Part shown: positions 7,630 through 15,515 of the stretch, piece after piece | How positions within the stretch are numbered: the first letter of the stretch is position 1 | Layout: each line of letters starts with the position of its first letter | Translations under genes and position numbers: made by a program | Assembly (NCBI GenBank): GCA_937900425.1 | Contig: CALCDT010000195.1 | Location: 1-16,863 of the forward strand | Reading direction: 5' to 3' | Length of the DNA stretch: 16,863 bases | From: an uncultured Alphaproteobacteria bacterium | GTDB taxonomy: Bacteria > Pseudomonadota > Alphaproteobacteria > Rhizobiales > Pleomorphomonadaceae | The notes under the pieces: generated by a model | What the model was told of the DNA's origin: nothing | Databases searched by the model: none | What the model saw: only the letters and a program-made list of their open reading frames with translations

Positions 7630-8511
7630 TCAGCGCAGGCCGGCGTCGGCGAGGAAGCGGGTCAGATTGGCGTAGCCCATGGCGACATACTGTTTCGGAT
7701 TTGCCTTCTCGGGGTCCTGCTCGGCCTCGATCACCACCCAGCCGGAATAGTCCGCAATCGCGCGGAACACCGAAACGTAGTCGACCCCGCCGTCGCCCGG
7801 CTGGGTGTAGACACCCTCGAGCACGGCGTCGAGGAACGACCAGTCGCCGGCCTGCGCCCGCGCCCGCACCTCCTCGCGCACGTCCTTGGCGTGGAAATGA
7901 CCGATGCGCTCGCGGTAGAGCCGGGCGAGGCGCACCGGGTCGGCGCCGCCCCAGGTGGCGTGGCCGGTGTCGAGCAGCAGCTTCACCGCCGGGCCGGTGC
8001 CGGCCATCAGCCGGTCGATCTCGGCCTCGGTCTGCACCACGGTGCCCATGTGGTGGTGATAGACGAGCTGCAGCCCGGCCGCCTTCACCAGCTCGGCGAA
8101 GCGCGTCAGCCGCGGCAGGAACACCGCCCACTCGTCCTCGCTCATCACCGGCCGGGAAGAGAGCGGCGCCGCCTTGTCGCCGTGGACGGTGCGGGTGCAC
8201 TCGCACACGATCAGCACCTCGGCCCCGGCACCCTTGCGCAGCGCGATCGCCTCCTGCGCCGCCGCGAACTCCGCTTCGGCGTCGCGCTCGATCAGGAAGG
8301 TCGAATACCAGCCGGAGACGAAGACGAGGCCGAAGTCGGCGAGCCTGGCCTTGAGCGCCGCCGCGGTCCTGGGAAACTTGTTGCCGAGTTCCATGCCCTC
8401 GATGCCGATCTCCGCGGCCTCGGAGAGGCACTGCTCGAGCGGGATGTTCCCGCCGATCTCGGTCATGTCGTCGTTGGACCAGCAGATCGGATTGGCACCG
8501 ATACGGATCAT
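7630..8511 (-). CDS. iolE: Myo-inosose-2 dehydratase IolE-like protein
   Basis: IolE dehydrates 2-keto-myo-inositol (scyllo-inosose) in the cytosolic inositol catabolic pathway. The 293-residue product has the xylose-isomerase-like TIM-barrel pattern of this family: N-terminal IRIGANPICWSNDD, GIEGMELGNKFP (36-47), SGWYSTFL (66-73), YHHHMGT (151-157), LLLDTGHATWGG (178-189), HFHAKDVR (205-212) and VVIEAEQDP (259-267). The Glu, Asp, His and Glu residues in these strands are the expected metal ligands. The frame stays open to 8754, but ATG 8511 is chosen because family members begin with this sequence and GGAG lies 9 nt upstream; the extra 81 codons look non-coding. No other iol gene is in the window. 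The fallback is a generic sugar-phosphate isomerase/epimerase. It lies 208 bp downstream of the small membrane protein gene on the same strand. Confidence 0.9.
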   Translation of the reverse strand: MIRIGANPICWSNDDMTEIGGNIPLEQCLSEAAEIGIEGMELGNKFPRTAAALKARLADFGLVFVSGWYSTFLIERDAEAEFAAAQEAIALRKGAGAEVLIVCECTRTVHGDKAAPLSSRPVMSEDEWAVFLPRLTRFAELVKAAGLQLVYHHHMGTVVQTEAEIDRLMAGTGPAVKLLLDTGHATWGGADPVRLARLYRERIGHFHAKDVREEVRARAQAGDWSFLDAVLEGVYTQPGDGGVDYVSVFRAIADYSGWVVIEAEQDPEKANPKQYVAMGYANLTRFLADAGLR

Positions 8512-8520
8512 CGTCGAAAT

Positions 8521-8524
8521 CTCC
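8521..8524 (-). promoter_or_regulatory. Ribosome-binding site of iolE
   Basis: GGAG on the minus strand, 9 nt from the ATG at 8511. It supports this internal start over the longer open frame. Confidence 0.55.
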
Positions 8525-8719
8525 AGCGGCGCGCCCGAAAAGGCTCCGTCCGGACCGGACGGAGGCGGCGCCATCGCCGGCATGGATATCCGCCATCCGG
8601 CCGCCGGGCAAACACGATGCTGAGGGTTTTCGATCAAATGCCGACCTGCGGCGCGCCCCGGGGTGGCGGGCGCGGCACCGGCCCGGAACGCGGTGAACCG
8701 GCCGGCTGCGGCGGCCGCC

Positions 8720-8953
8720 TCACTCGCCGTCCGGACCCGGTTCCTTTTCGCCACCGTCCTTGCGCGGGGCGTAGTTGGCCGCGTCGAACACGATGAAGAA
8801 CTCGTAGACGCAGAAGGCGGCGAGCGCGCCGACGATCACCGCCCAGAAGCCGGAGCCGCCGGCGAGTTCCAGCGCCGCCCAGCCGGCGCAGAACGCCGTG
8901 AGCGCGATCCGCCGCCACAGTGGCAGGAAGAAGGGATGACGCAGATCGAACAC
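8720..8953 (-). CDS. Small two-helix membrane protein (DUF3329-like)
   Basis: This 77-residue protein has two predicted membrane helices, about 14-31 and 36-56, and a charged hydrophilic C-terminus ending in GGEKEPGPDGE. The opening FDLRHPFFLPLWRR followed by helices around GWAALELAGGSGFWAV resembles the short alphaproteobacterial DUF3329 proteins, an assignment from memory with moderate certainty. The start is a GTG at 8953 backed by a strong GAGGAGG only 4 nt upstream. It lies 72 bp downstream of cheR on the same strand and may be transcribed with the che genes unless the intervening hairpin stops transcription. Its function is unknown. Confidence 0.75.
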   Translation of the reverse strand: MFDLRHPFFLPLWRRIALTAFCAGWAALELAGGSGFWAVIVGALAAFCVYEFFIVFDAANYAPRKDGGEKEPGPDGE

Positions 8954-8957
8954 CGGT

Positions 8958-8964
8958 CCTCCTC
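8958..8964 (-). promoter_or_regulatory. Strong RBS for the GTG start of the small membrane protein
   Basis: GAGGAGG on the minus strand, 4 nt before GTG 8953. It is the strongest SD in the window, and it fixes a non-ATG start. Confidence 0.6.
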
Positions 8965-9002
8965 GATCCCGGGCGGACGCCGCCGCGCGCGGGGGATGTC
9001 GC

Positions 9003-9019
9003 CGGGGCTCGGCGCCCCG
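9003..9019 (-). terminator. GC hairpin just after cheR
   Basis: CGGGGC and GCCCCG form perfect 6-bp arms around a 5-nt loop, 6 nt beyond the cheR stop (9026-9028). There is no U-run after it on the minus strand, so it could be a weak terminator, an mRNA-stabilising 3' end, or chance in GC-rich DNA. Confidence 0.3.
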
Positions 9020-9025
9020 CCGGCC

Positions 9026-9928
9026 TCAGAGCCGGCCGGAGCCGAAGGTGGAGAGACGCGAGGCGGCCGATCCGGCGAAGGCCGTCACCGGGGCGGCACC
9101 GGCGGCCGGCTTGGCCGCGACGTTCGGCAGGTAGAGGCCGCGCCGGTCGGGGTGCGAGCGGAAGGCGTCGGTCAGGCCGACCACCGTCTCCGCCGCGCCG
9201 AGCAGCATGTAGCCGTCCTCGGGCAGAAGTTTGGCGATCCGGTTGAGGATGTCGACCTTGGTCGGCTGGTCGAAATAGATCAGGACGTTGCGGCAGAACA
9301 CGACGTCGAAGGCGCCGAGCGCGGCGAAACTGTCGAGCAGGTTGAACTTCCGCCACTGCACCATCTGGCGCAGCTCCGACGAGATCTGCCAGGTGTCGCC
9401 TGTCTGGGTGAAGTATTTCAGCAGCATCTGGATCGGCAGGCCGCGCTGGACCTCGAACTGGGTGTAGATGCCGCTCTTGGCGCGGTCGAGCACCTCGGTC
9501 GAGATGTCGGTGCCGATGATCTCGACCCGCCAGCCGGCGAGCGCGGGACCCATTTCCTTTAGGCACATCGCGATCGAATAGGGTTCCTGGCCGGTGGAGG
9601 CGGCCGCGCACCAGATCCGCAGCCGGCGCTGGCCCGCCCGCTTCTTCAGGAGATCCGGCAGGATCACCTCGCGCAGGTGATCGAACGGCATCTTGTCGCG
9701 GAAGAAGAAGGACTCGTTCGTGGTCATCGCCTCGACCACGGCCTCGCCGAGCGCCGCCTCGCGCGGGTCGCGCATCCGGGCGACCAGGGCGGCGATCGAC
9801 GGCAGGCCGACCTTGCGGGCCACCGGCAGCAGCCGGCTCTCGACGAGATACTGCTTCTCGTTGGACAGGACGAGGCCCGAGCGCACCTTCAGGAACTGAC
9901 GAAGGAAATCATACTCCGCTGGCGTCAC
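9026..9928 (-). CDS. cheR: Chemotaxis protein methyltransferase CheR
   Basis: CheR transfers methyl groups from SAM to glutamates of chemoreceptors and so drives adaptation. The 300-residue protein has the N-terminal CheR domain (about 1-65, TPAEYDFLRQFLK at the start, then MTTNESFFFRD at 68-78). The SAM-binding methyltransferase follows, with WCAAASTGQEPYSIAM (106-121), GTDIS (139-143) and FDVVFCRNVLIYFD (207-220). The start chosen is GTG 9928, which overlaps the cheB stop as GTGA and has GGGAGG 6 nt upstream. The frame is open further upstream to 9997, but that stretch is Arg-rich and lies inside cheB. CheR is the last of the five che genes. Confidence 0.95.
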   Translation of the reverse strand: MTPAEYDFLRQFLKVRSGLVLSNEKQYLVESRLLPVARKVGLPSIAALVARMRDPREAALGEAVVEAMTTNESFFFRDKMPFDHLREVILPDLLKKRAGQRRLRIWCAAASTGQEPYSIAMCLKEMGPALAGWRVEIIGTDISTEVLDRAKSGIYTQFEVQRGLPIQMLLKYFTQTGDTWQISSELRQMVQWRKFNLLDSFAALGAFDVVFCRNVLIYFDQPTKVDILNRIAKLLPEDGYMLLGAAETVVGLTDAFRSHPDRRGLYLPNVAAKPAAGAAPVTAFAGSAASRLSTFGSGRL

Positions 9929-11175
9929 GGCCGGCCTCCCATCAAGATACGCGATACTTTGCGGCCGACTTCGTCGAGCGGAAGCACGTCGGCGCACATG
10001 CCGGTCGCCGCCGCCGCTCCGGGCATGCCCCAGACGACGCTGGTCTCTTCGTCCTGGGCGATGACGTTGCCGCCGGCCTGGGCGATGCCGGCGGCGCCCT
10101 GGGCGCCGTCCGATCCCATTCCGGTCAGGATCACGGCGAGCAGCGCACCGCCGTAGACCTCGACGGCGGTCTTGAACATCGGATCGACGGCCGGCTTGCA
10201 GAAGTTGACGGGCGGCCCGTCGTTGAGGCGGATCACCGCCTCGGTTCCGGCCTTGGCCACCGTCATGTGCTTGCCGCCGGGGGCGACGTAGATCCGGCCG
10301 GGCCGCACCACCTCGCCGTCCTGGCCCTCGGCGGCCGGGCGGCCGGAGGACTTGGCGAGATGCTCGGCGAGAATGGCGGTGAAGGTCGGCGGCATGTGCT
10401 GGGTCAGCAGCACCGGCACGTGGCCGATGGCGCTGCCGACGTGGCCGAAGAAGGCGTTGAGCGCCTGCGGCCCGCCGGTCGAGGAGCCGATCACCAGCGC
10501 CCGCGGCCGGCTGGACGACCAGGCCCGCAGGGTGAACTGGCCGCGCTGGCTGCGGGCGAGGGCGGGGGCCGCCGGCTCGCTCTGGCGCATGCGCAGCGGC
10601 GGCGGCGCGGCCGGCTGGCCGGCGGTCTGGCCCGGCGCGTTCGCGGCGCTCTGGGCGCTCATCTGGTTCTGGGTCCGTGCCTGCAGGGCGAGGCTGGCGC
10701 TCATCGGCCGCTGGCCGCGGCGCTTGGCCCGCTCGCCGAGCGACATGACCTTCTCGATCAGTTCGCGGCGGAACTCCGGCGAGGTGGTGACGCCGCTGTT
10801 GCCCTCGGGCTTGGGCACGTAGTCGGCGGCGCCGAGCGAGAGGGCGCGCAGGCTGATCTCGGCGTTGCGGCGCGACAGGGTCGAGGCGATGATCACCGCG
10901 AGCCCCGGCTTCTGCTTGAGCATCAGCGGCAGCGCCGTGAGCCCGTCCATGTCCGGCATCTCGATGTCGAGCACGACGACGTCGGGGTCGGAGCGCTTGA
11001 TGTCGTCGACCGCGAGGCGGCCGTTGCGGTGGCTGGCGACGACCGCGAGCGCCTTCTCCTCCTCGATCCAGCGCCCGACGAGCCCGCGGATGACGACCGA
11101 ATCGTCGACGACCATGACGCGGATCGGGTCGGTGACGGCTCCGGGGGGCGAGGTGGTGTGGGCGGTCGCCTGCAT
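9925..11175 (-). CDS. cheB: Chemotaxis response regulator / protein-glutamate methylesterase CheB
   Basis: CheB removes methyl groups from, and may deamidate, chemoreceptors when phosphorylated by CheA. The protein has 416 residues. The receiver domain (about 17-135) shows the acidic pair D24-D25, phosphoacceptor D70 in VVLDIEMPDMDG, and K122. An unusually long linker rich in Ala, Gln, Pro and Met (about 150-222) leads to the esterase domain (about 225-412). The catalytic triad is S232 in GSSTGGP, H260 in QHMPP and D356 in LTGMGSDG. The linker exceeds that of enterobacterial CheB, which has about 350 residues in total. ATG 11175 has only a weak AAGAAAG upstream. The gene overlaps cheR by 4 bp and lies 72 bp after cheY. 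Confidence 0.96.
   Translation of the reverse strand: MQATAHTTSPPGAVTDPIRVMVVDDSVVIRGLVGRWIEEEKALAVVASHRNGRLAVDDIKRSDPDVVVLDIEMPDMDGLTALPLMLKQKPGLAVIIASTLSRRNAEISLRALSLGAADYVPKPEGNSGVTTSPEFRRELIEKVMSLGERAKRRGQRPMSASLALQARTQNQMSAQSAANAPGQTAGQPAAPPPLRMRQSEPAAPALARSQRGQFTLRAWSSSRPRALVIGSSTGGPQALNAFFGHVGSAIGHVPVLLTQHMPPTFTAILAEHLAKSSGRPAAEGQDGEVVRPGRIYVAPGGKHMTVAKAGTEAVIRLNDGPPVNFCKPAVDPMFKTAVEVYGGALLAVILTGMGSDGAQGAAGIAQAGGNVIAQDEETSVVWGMPGAAAATGMCADVLPLDEVGRKVSRILMGGRP
9935..9940 (-). promoter_or_regulatory. Ribosome-binding site of cheR
   Basis: GGGAGG on the minus strand, inside the 3' end of cheB and 6 nt before GTG 9928. It decides the cheR start. Confidence 0.6.
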
Positions 11176-11247
11176 GGTATTGTTCTTTCTTGGTGCCCGA
11201 GCGAAGCCGGCGGGACGGGAGCGGACGGGCGGGCGGACCGGATCAGG

Positions 11248-11613
11248 TCAGATCAGCCCGACTTCCTGGAACTTCGCCTCGACGATCTCGCGATCGAACG
11301 GCTTCATGATGTACTCGTTGGCGCCGGCCCGGATCGCCCGGGCGATGTGGCCGACGTCGTTCTCGGTGGTGCAGAACACGACCTTCGGCGCCTTGCCGCC
11401 GTCGAGTTCGCGCAGCCGGCCGAGAAACTCGATGCCGTCCATGACCGGCATGTTCCAGTCGAGCAGGATGGCGTCGGGCATGTGGTCGTGGCAGGCGCGC
11501 AGGGCCTGCTCGCCGTCCTCGGCCTCGGTGATCGTGAAGGAGAGATCCTCGAGGATCCGGCGGGCCACCTTCCGGATCACGCTCGAATCGTCGACTACGA
11601 GACAGCTCTTCAT
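11248..11613 (-). CDS. cheY: Single-domain chemotaxis response regulator CheY
   Basis: CheY is the diffusible receiver phosphorylated by CheA. The 121-residue protein is a lone REC domain: acidic pair D8-D9, phosphoacceptor D52 in LLDWNMPVMDG, T82 or T83 in FCTTEND, Y101 and K104 in EYIMKP. It has no output domain, so it must act on a partner such as the flagellar switch or another kinase. ATG 11613 is preferred over ATG 11625 because GGAG stands 6 nt before it, nothing SD-like precedes 11625, and MKSCLVVDDSSVIRK is the usual N-terminus of this group. It lies between cheW (159 bp away) and cheB. Confidence 0.94.
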   Translation of the reverse strand: MKSCLVVDDSSVIRKVARRILEDLSFTITEAEDGEQALRACHDHMPDAILLDWNMPVMDGIEFLGRLRELDGGKAPKVVFCTTENDVGHIARAIRAGANEYIMKPFDREIVEAKFQEVGLI

Positions 11614-11619
11614 TTTCCG

Positions 11620-11623
11620 CTCC
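11620..11623 (-). promoter_or_regulatory. Ribosome-binding site of cheY
   Basis: GGAG on the minus strand, 6 nt before ATG 11613. It overlaps the upstream ATG at 11625 and so argues against that start. Confidence 0.5.
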
Positions 11624-11772
11624 ATCTGCGGCCGCCGCCGCCGGCGTCCGTTCCGCCTATCGGGCCGCGCCGGTCACCGGCACGGCGAAAAGCCCCCACC
11701 TCGCGCGCCGCACGGCAGCCTCGCCCCGCGCCGCGCGCCGCAACCTCACGTCCGCGACGCGGCCGTCCGCCC

Positions 11773-12261
11773 TCACGCCGCCATCTGGTCGGCGATGCTG
11801 CCGAGCACGCGCTCGACGTCGAGGATCACCATCAGCTGGCCGTTGAGCCGGTGCACGCCGGCCGAGATCTGGGCCCAGCGCCGGTCGAGGTTCGACGGGT
11901 TGGGCTCGCGCGTCGCGATGGCGAGGTCGAGCACCTCGCCGACCTCGTCGATGATGAGGCCGTAGGATTCGCCGCGGAACTCGATGCCGACGGCCATGAT
12001 GCCGTGCTGGCCCTCGCGCTCCGGCAGCCCGAGGCGCCGGCGCATGTTGATCGCGGTGACGATCCGGCCGCGCAGGTTCAGCACCCCGGCGATCTCGCGC
12101 TGGGCGAGCGGCACGCGGGTGATGCTCTCGGGCACGAAGACGTCGTGGACCTTGTGGATCGGCAGGCCGAACAGCTGGCCCCCGATCACGACCGTGACGA
12201 ACTGGATGCTGTCGGAGGCGGTGCTGGCCTCGGCGCGGTTGTCGTTGAGCATCGTGGTCAT
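11773..12261 (-). CDS. cheW: Chemotaxis coupling protein CheW
   Basis: CheW is the adaptor that joins chemoreceptors to CheA in the membrane-associated array. The 162-residue protein has a short polar N-terminal extension (about 1-18). The CheW fold follows: QFVTVVIGGQLFGLPI, VPLAQREIAGVLNLRGR and YGLIIDEVGEVL are all visible, and it ends with a C-terminal helix. The start ATG 12261 overlaps the cheA stop as ATGA, so translation is probably coupled to cheA. CheW is separate from, and additional to, the two CheW-like domains carried by CheA itself. Confidence 0.95.
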   Translation of the reverse strand: MTTMLNDNRAEASTASDSIQFVTVVIGGQLFGLPIHKVHDVFVPESITRVPLAQREIAGVLNLRGRIVTAINMRRRLGLPEREGQHGIMAVGIEFRGESYGLIIDEVGEVLDLAIATREPNPSNLDRRWAQISAGVHRLNGQLMVILDVERVLGSIADQMAA

Positions 12262-15026
12262 GCCGCCATTCCCATGTCCTGGCTGGTGAGTTCCTTGATC
12301 GAGGCGATCAGGCCGGGCCGGTCGAACTTCGCGACGTAGTCGTCGAAGCCGGCCTGGCGGCCGCGTTCGATCGAGGCCGGAGTGCAGAGCGCGGAGAGCG
12401 CGATGATCGGCGTGCGCTTGAGGCGCGGGTCGCGCCGCAGCGTCTCGGCGAATTCGAAGCCGTTGACCCCGGGCATCTCGATGTCGGAGACGATGACGTC
12501 GAACACCGGCTGGGCCGCGACGACGCGCATGGCGTCGGTCGCCGACGAGCAGACCGTGACGTCGAAGCCCGCCGCCTTCAGCACCGGCCCGAGCATGTTG
12601 CGGAAGAAGGCGCTGTCGTCGACGAACAGCAGGCGCCGGGTCAGGGCGGCGTGGGCGAACTCCTTGCGGATGAACCAGTCCTCGAAGGCGAGCGGCAGGT
12701 AGTAGCCGATGTCGACGATCTCGGTCGCCCGGTTCTTGATCACCGCCGAGCCGAGCACGCCGGGGATCTCGGAGCCGACCTGAATGTCGAGGCGCTCCTC
12801 GACGATGTCGACGATCTCGTCGACGACGAGGCCCATCGAACGGCCGGCGTCGGAGAACACCAGCATCGGCTGGGTGCCTTCGGTGCGGTGGCGCACCATC
12901 GAGTTCATCCGCACCAGCGGCATCAGCGAGCCGCGGTACTGGACGAGTTCGCGGCCGTTGGAATTCTCGATCTTCTCGATCTCGAACTCCTCGAGGCGGG
13001 TGACGAGCGACAGCGGCACCGCCTTGGGCTCGGGCGAGCCGGCGCGGAACAGCAGCATCGAGACGCGGGCGTTCTCGTCGACGGCGTGGACCTTCTCGCG
13101 GTCGTTCATGTCGCCGATGTCGGCGGTGACCGTCGAGCCGATCGCAGCGGCGATGCCGTTCGGATCGATGATCATGATGACGCTGCCGTCGCCGAGGATG
13201 GTGTTGCCGGAGAACATCGTGATGTGGCGCAGCGTCTTCGACATCGGCTTGACCACGATCTCCTCGGTGTGGAAGACGCCGTCGACCACGATGCCGAAGG
13301 TCTGGTTGCCGACCTGCATCACCACGATGAAGCCGTCGTCGGCGCTGGCGCTGGAGGCGTCCGAGGTGCCGAGCAGGTCGCCGAGGCTGACGAGCGGCAG
13401 CAGCTTGTTGCGCAGACGCAGGACCGGCGTCTCCTTGATCCGCTCGATGCGGTGCTCGGAGTTGGACTGGACCCGGACCAGTTCGACGACCGAGAGCTGC
13501 GGGATCGCGAAGCGGTCGCCGGAGGCCTCGACGATCAGCGTCGAGACGATGGCCAGCGTCAGCGGGATCTTGATGGTGAAGGTCGTGCCCTTGCCCGGCA
13601 CCGACTTGAGGTCGACGGTGCCGCCGATCAGCTCGATGTTGTTGCGCACCACGTCCATGCCGACGCCGCGGCCGGAGACCGAGGTGACGGCGGCCGCCGT
13701 CGAGAAGCCGGCGGCGAAGATGTACTTGTGGATCTGCGCATCCGACATCTTCTCGAGCTCGGCCTCGGTGGCGAGCCCGTTCTCGACGACCTTCTGCTTG
13801 ATCCGCTCGACGTTGAGGCCGCGGCCGTCGTCGGCGATCTCGATGATGATGTGGCCGCCCTCGTGGAAGGCGGAGAGGCGGATCAGGCCCTTGTCGGGCT
13901 TGCCGGCCTTGCGGCGCCCGTCCGTGGTCTCGAGGCCGTGGTCGGCCGAGTTGCGGACCATGTGGGTCAGCGGATCCTTGATGAGTTCGAGCACCTGACG
14001 GTCGAGTTCCGTCTCGGCGCCGATCATCTCGAGATCGATTTCCTTCTTCAGTTCGTTGGCGAGGTCACGGACGATACGCGGCAGCTTCTGCCAGGCGTTG
14101 CCGATCGGCTGCATGCGCGTCTTCATGACGCCCTCCTGCAGCTCGGCGGTGACGTTGGAGAGCCGCTGCAGCGGCACCTTGAACTCGCTGTCCTCGTGGC
14201 GGCGGACGATCTCGAGCAGCTGGTTGCGGGTCAGCACCAGCTCCGAGACCATGGTCATCAGCTGTTCGAGCGTCTCGACGTTGACGCGGATCGACTGGCT
14301 GGAGACGCTGGCCTTCTGCTCGCCGTCGGCGTGCTGTTCCTCGTCGGTCTTCGCGGCGCGGGCGGCGGGCGCGGCCGAGCGGCCCTGGCCGGTGATGCCC
14401 ATGCGGGCCTCGAGCTCGGCGGCGACCTTCGCGAAGTCGATGCCGGCGGCCGGCGCCGGGGCTTCCGGCTCCTCGGCGGCGACCTCGACCTCGACCTCGG
14501 TTTCGCGGAAGGCGCGCTCGAGCTCGTCGAGCGAAACCTCGCCGACGCGAAGCTCGCGCTCCAGGGTCTGGTCGGTGAGGGTGCCCTTGGTCTCGGTCTT
14601 GGCCGGCTTCTCGGCGTTCTTCTTCTTGGCCGCGGCCATGCTGGCGTCGCCGGCGAGCGACATGGCTTCGAGCTGCTTGATGAGGTCGTCGTCGACGCCC
14701 TTGGGCTCCTCGCCCTCCTGGGCCTCGAGCTCGGCGAGGATCGCCTTGATGCGGTCGATGGTCTGCAGGATCAGGCTGACCGCCTCCGGGGTCACCGCGG
14801 CGCCGTCGCGGAACTTGCCCATCAGCGTCTCGGCGGCGTGGGCCAGCGCCTCGAGGCGCGGCAGTCCGAGGAAGCCGCAGGTGCCCTTGATCGTGTGGAC
14901 CAACCGGAAGATGTTGTCGAGAATTCGCGCGTTGTTGGGCTCCTGCTCGAACTTGACCAGTTCGACGTCGACGACGTCGAGACTTTCGTTCGTCTCCGTC
15001 AGGAATTCCCGCAGCAGATCATCCAT
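12258..15026 (-). CDS. cheA: Hybrid chemotaxis histidine kinase CheA with tandem CheW domains and C-terminal receiver
   Basis: CheA is the chemosensory histidine kinase that phosphorylates CheY and CheB. In 922 residues I see these parts. The Hpt/P1 domain (1 to about 105) has H44 in VHTIKGTCGF. A charged Ala/Glu/Lys-rich linker (about 125-245) stands where a P2 domain is often found. The dimerisation helices are at about 246-310. The ATPase spans about 325-490, with HMVRNSADHGLE (355-366), IADDGRGL (397-404), SGRGVGMDVV (451-460) and GKGTTFTIKIPL (478-489). Two CheW-like domains (about 492-625 and 652-785) precede a receiver domain (about 797-918) with D803-D804, D848 and K900. ATG 15026 is chosen for GGGGAG 7 nt upstream; the frame stays open to 15092 without family-like sequence. 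The gene overlaps cheW by 4 bp. Confidence 0.96.
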   Translation of the reverse strand: MDDLLREFLTETNESLDVVDVELVKFEQEPNNARILDNIFRLVHTIKGTCGFLGLPRLEALAHAAETLMGKFRDGAAVTPEAVSLILQTIDRIKAILAELEAQEGEEPKGVDDDLIKQLEAMSLAGDASMAAAKKKNAEKPAKTETKGTLTDQTLERELRVGEVSLDELERAFRETEVEVEVAAEEPEAPAPAAGIDFAKVAAELEARMGITGQGRSAAPAARAAKTDEEQHADGEQKASVSSQSIRVNVETLEQLMTMVSELVLTRNQLLEIVRRHEDSEFKVPLQRLSNVTAELQEGVMKTRMQPIGNAWQKLPRIVRDLANELKKEIDLEMIGAETELDRQVLELIKDPLTHMVRNSADHGLETTDGRRKAGKPDKGLIRLSAFHEGGHIIIEIADDGRGLNVERIKQKVVENGLATEAELEKMSDAQIHKYIFAAGFSTAAAVTSVSGRGVGMDVVRNNIELIGGTVDLKSVPGKGTTFTIKIPLTLAIVSTLIVEASGDRFAIPQLSVVELVRVQSNSEHRIERIKETPVLRLRNKLLPLVSLGDLLGTSDASSASADDGFIVVMQVGNQTFGIVVDGVFHTEEIVVKPMSKTLRHITMFSGNTILGDGSVIMIIDPNGIAAAIGSTVTADIGDMNDREKVHAVDENARVSMLLFRAGSPEPKAVPLSLVTRLEEFEIEKIENSNGRELVQYRGSLMPLVRMNSMVRHRTEGTQPMLVFSDAGRSMGLVVDEIVDIVEERLDIQVGSEIPGVLGSAVIKNRATEIVDIGYYLPLAFEDWFIRKEFAHAALTRRLLFVDDSAFFRNMLGPVLKAAGFDVTVCSSATDAMRVVAAQPVFDVIVSDIEMPGVNGFEFAETLRRDPRLKRTPIIALSALCTPASIERGRQAGFDDYVAKFDRPGLIASIKELTSQDMGMAA

Positions 15027-15033
15027 TTCACCA

Positions 15034-15039
15034 CTCCCC
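15034..15039 (-). promoter_or_regulatory. Ribosome-binding site of cheA
   Basis: GGGGAG on the minus strand, 7 nt before ATG 15026. It fixes the start against the in-frame ATG at 15092. Confidence 0.6.
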
Positions 15040-15153
15040 GGACGGTACCCGGCGTCTCTTTTGCCAGCCAGCTCTGGCGAGGGGTCGGGCAACTCTCGCT
15101 CAGGAGTGTCGGCTCAAAGGGTTAAGATTGGCTGAAACGGATTTCGCAGGTTT

Positions 15154-15168
15154 TCGGGATTTTCCCGA
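15154..15168. repeat. Short inverted repeat upstream of cheA, possible operator
   Basis: TCGGGA-TTT-TCCCGA is a perfect 6-bp dyad with a 3-nt centre, about 130 bp before the cheA start, in the AT-richer part of the gap. The symmetry fits a dimeric regulator site or a small hairpin. No matching second copy was noticed, and no known regulator motif is assigned. Confidence 0.35.
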
Positions 15169-15515
15169 CGTTCCATATGCTTGCTTTCCGCGGCCGGCGC
15201 CCGGTCACGGCGCCGCCGGGATTGGTCGGAGGACTTCGAAAAGCGGTTCCTCGACAATCCGTTGCCCGGGGCCGACCCGGAACTGCTCCGGACGGGGTGC
15301 GTGCGGACCATCCGTATCGGGCGGTCATAGGCAGGAATACATAGGCCGCCCGCCGGAGCCGGCCGGCCGCAGGCGAGACCCCGCCTTTCCGACGGGCGCG
15401 GCCGGGCGCGGGCGGGTGGCGGACGAAGGGCGCGCGACGCCCGCCACCGCGGGCCCGTCGTGCGGCCTCCGCGGGAACGACGCCGGACGCGGCCGCAGGC
15501 CGAAAGACATCCCGC

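Noticed and set aside
5526..8354. Open frame of 942 codons on the plus strand
   Set aside because: It is an alternative frame of the SLC13 gene running on antisense into iolE. It is Arg/Pro-rich with no domain or plausible start context.
11669..11681. GCCGG-TCA-CCGGC dyad between cheW and cheY
   Set aside because: It is a 5-bp all-GC stem in very GC-rich spacer, not followed by a U-run and not at a gene end in a convincing way.
10267..12339. Open frame of 690 codons on the plus strand
   Set aside because: It is antisense to cheB, cheY and cheW, crosses three real genes and has no domain.
15063..15078. Small palindrome GCCAGCTCTGGC before cheA
   Set aside because: The arms are only 5 bp and fully GC-rich apart from one base; such dyads are expected by chance here.
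12651..15125. Open frame of 824 codons on the plus strand
   Set aside because: It is antisense to cheA. The Leu/Asp/Gly/Arg-rich repetitive look mirrors the cheA codon pattern.
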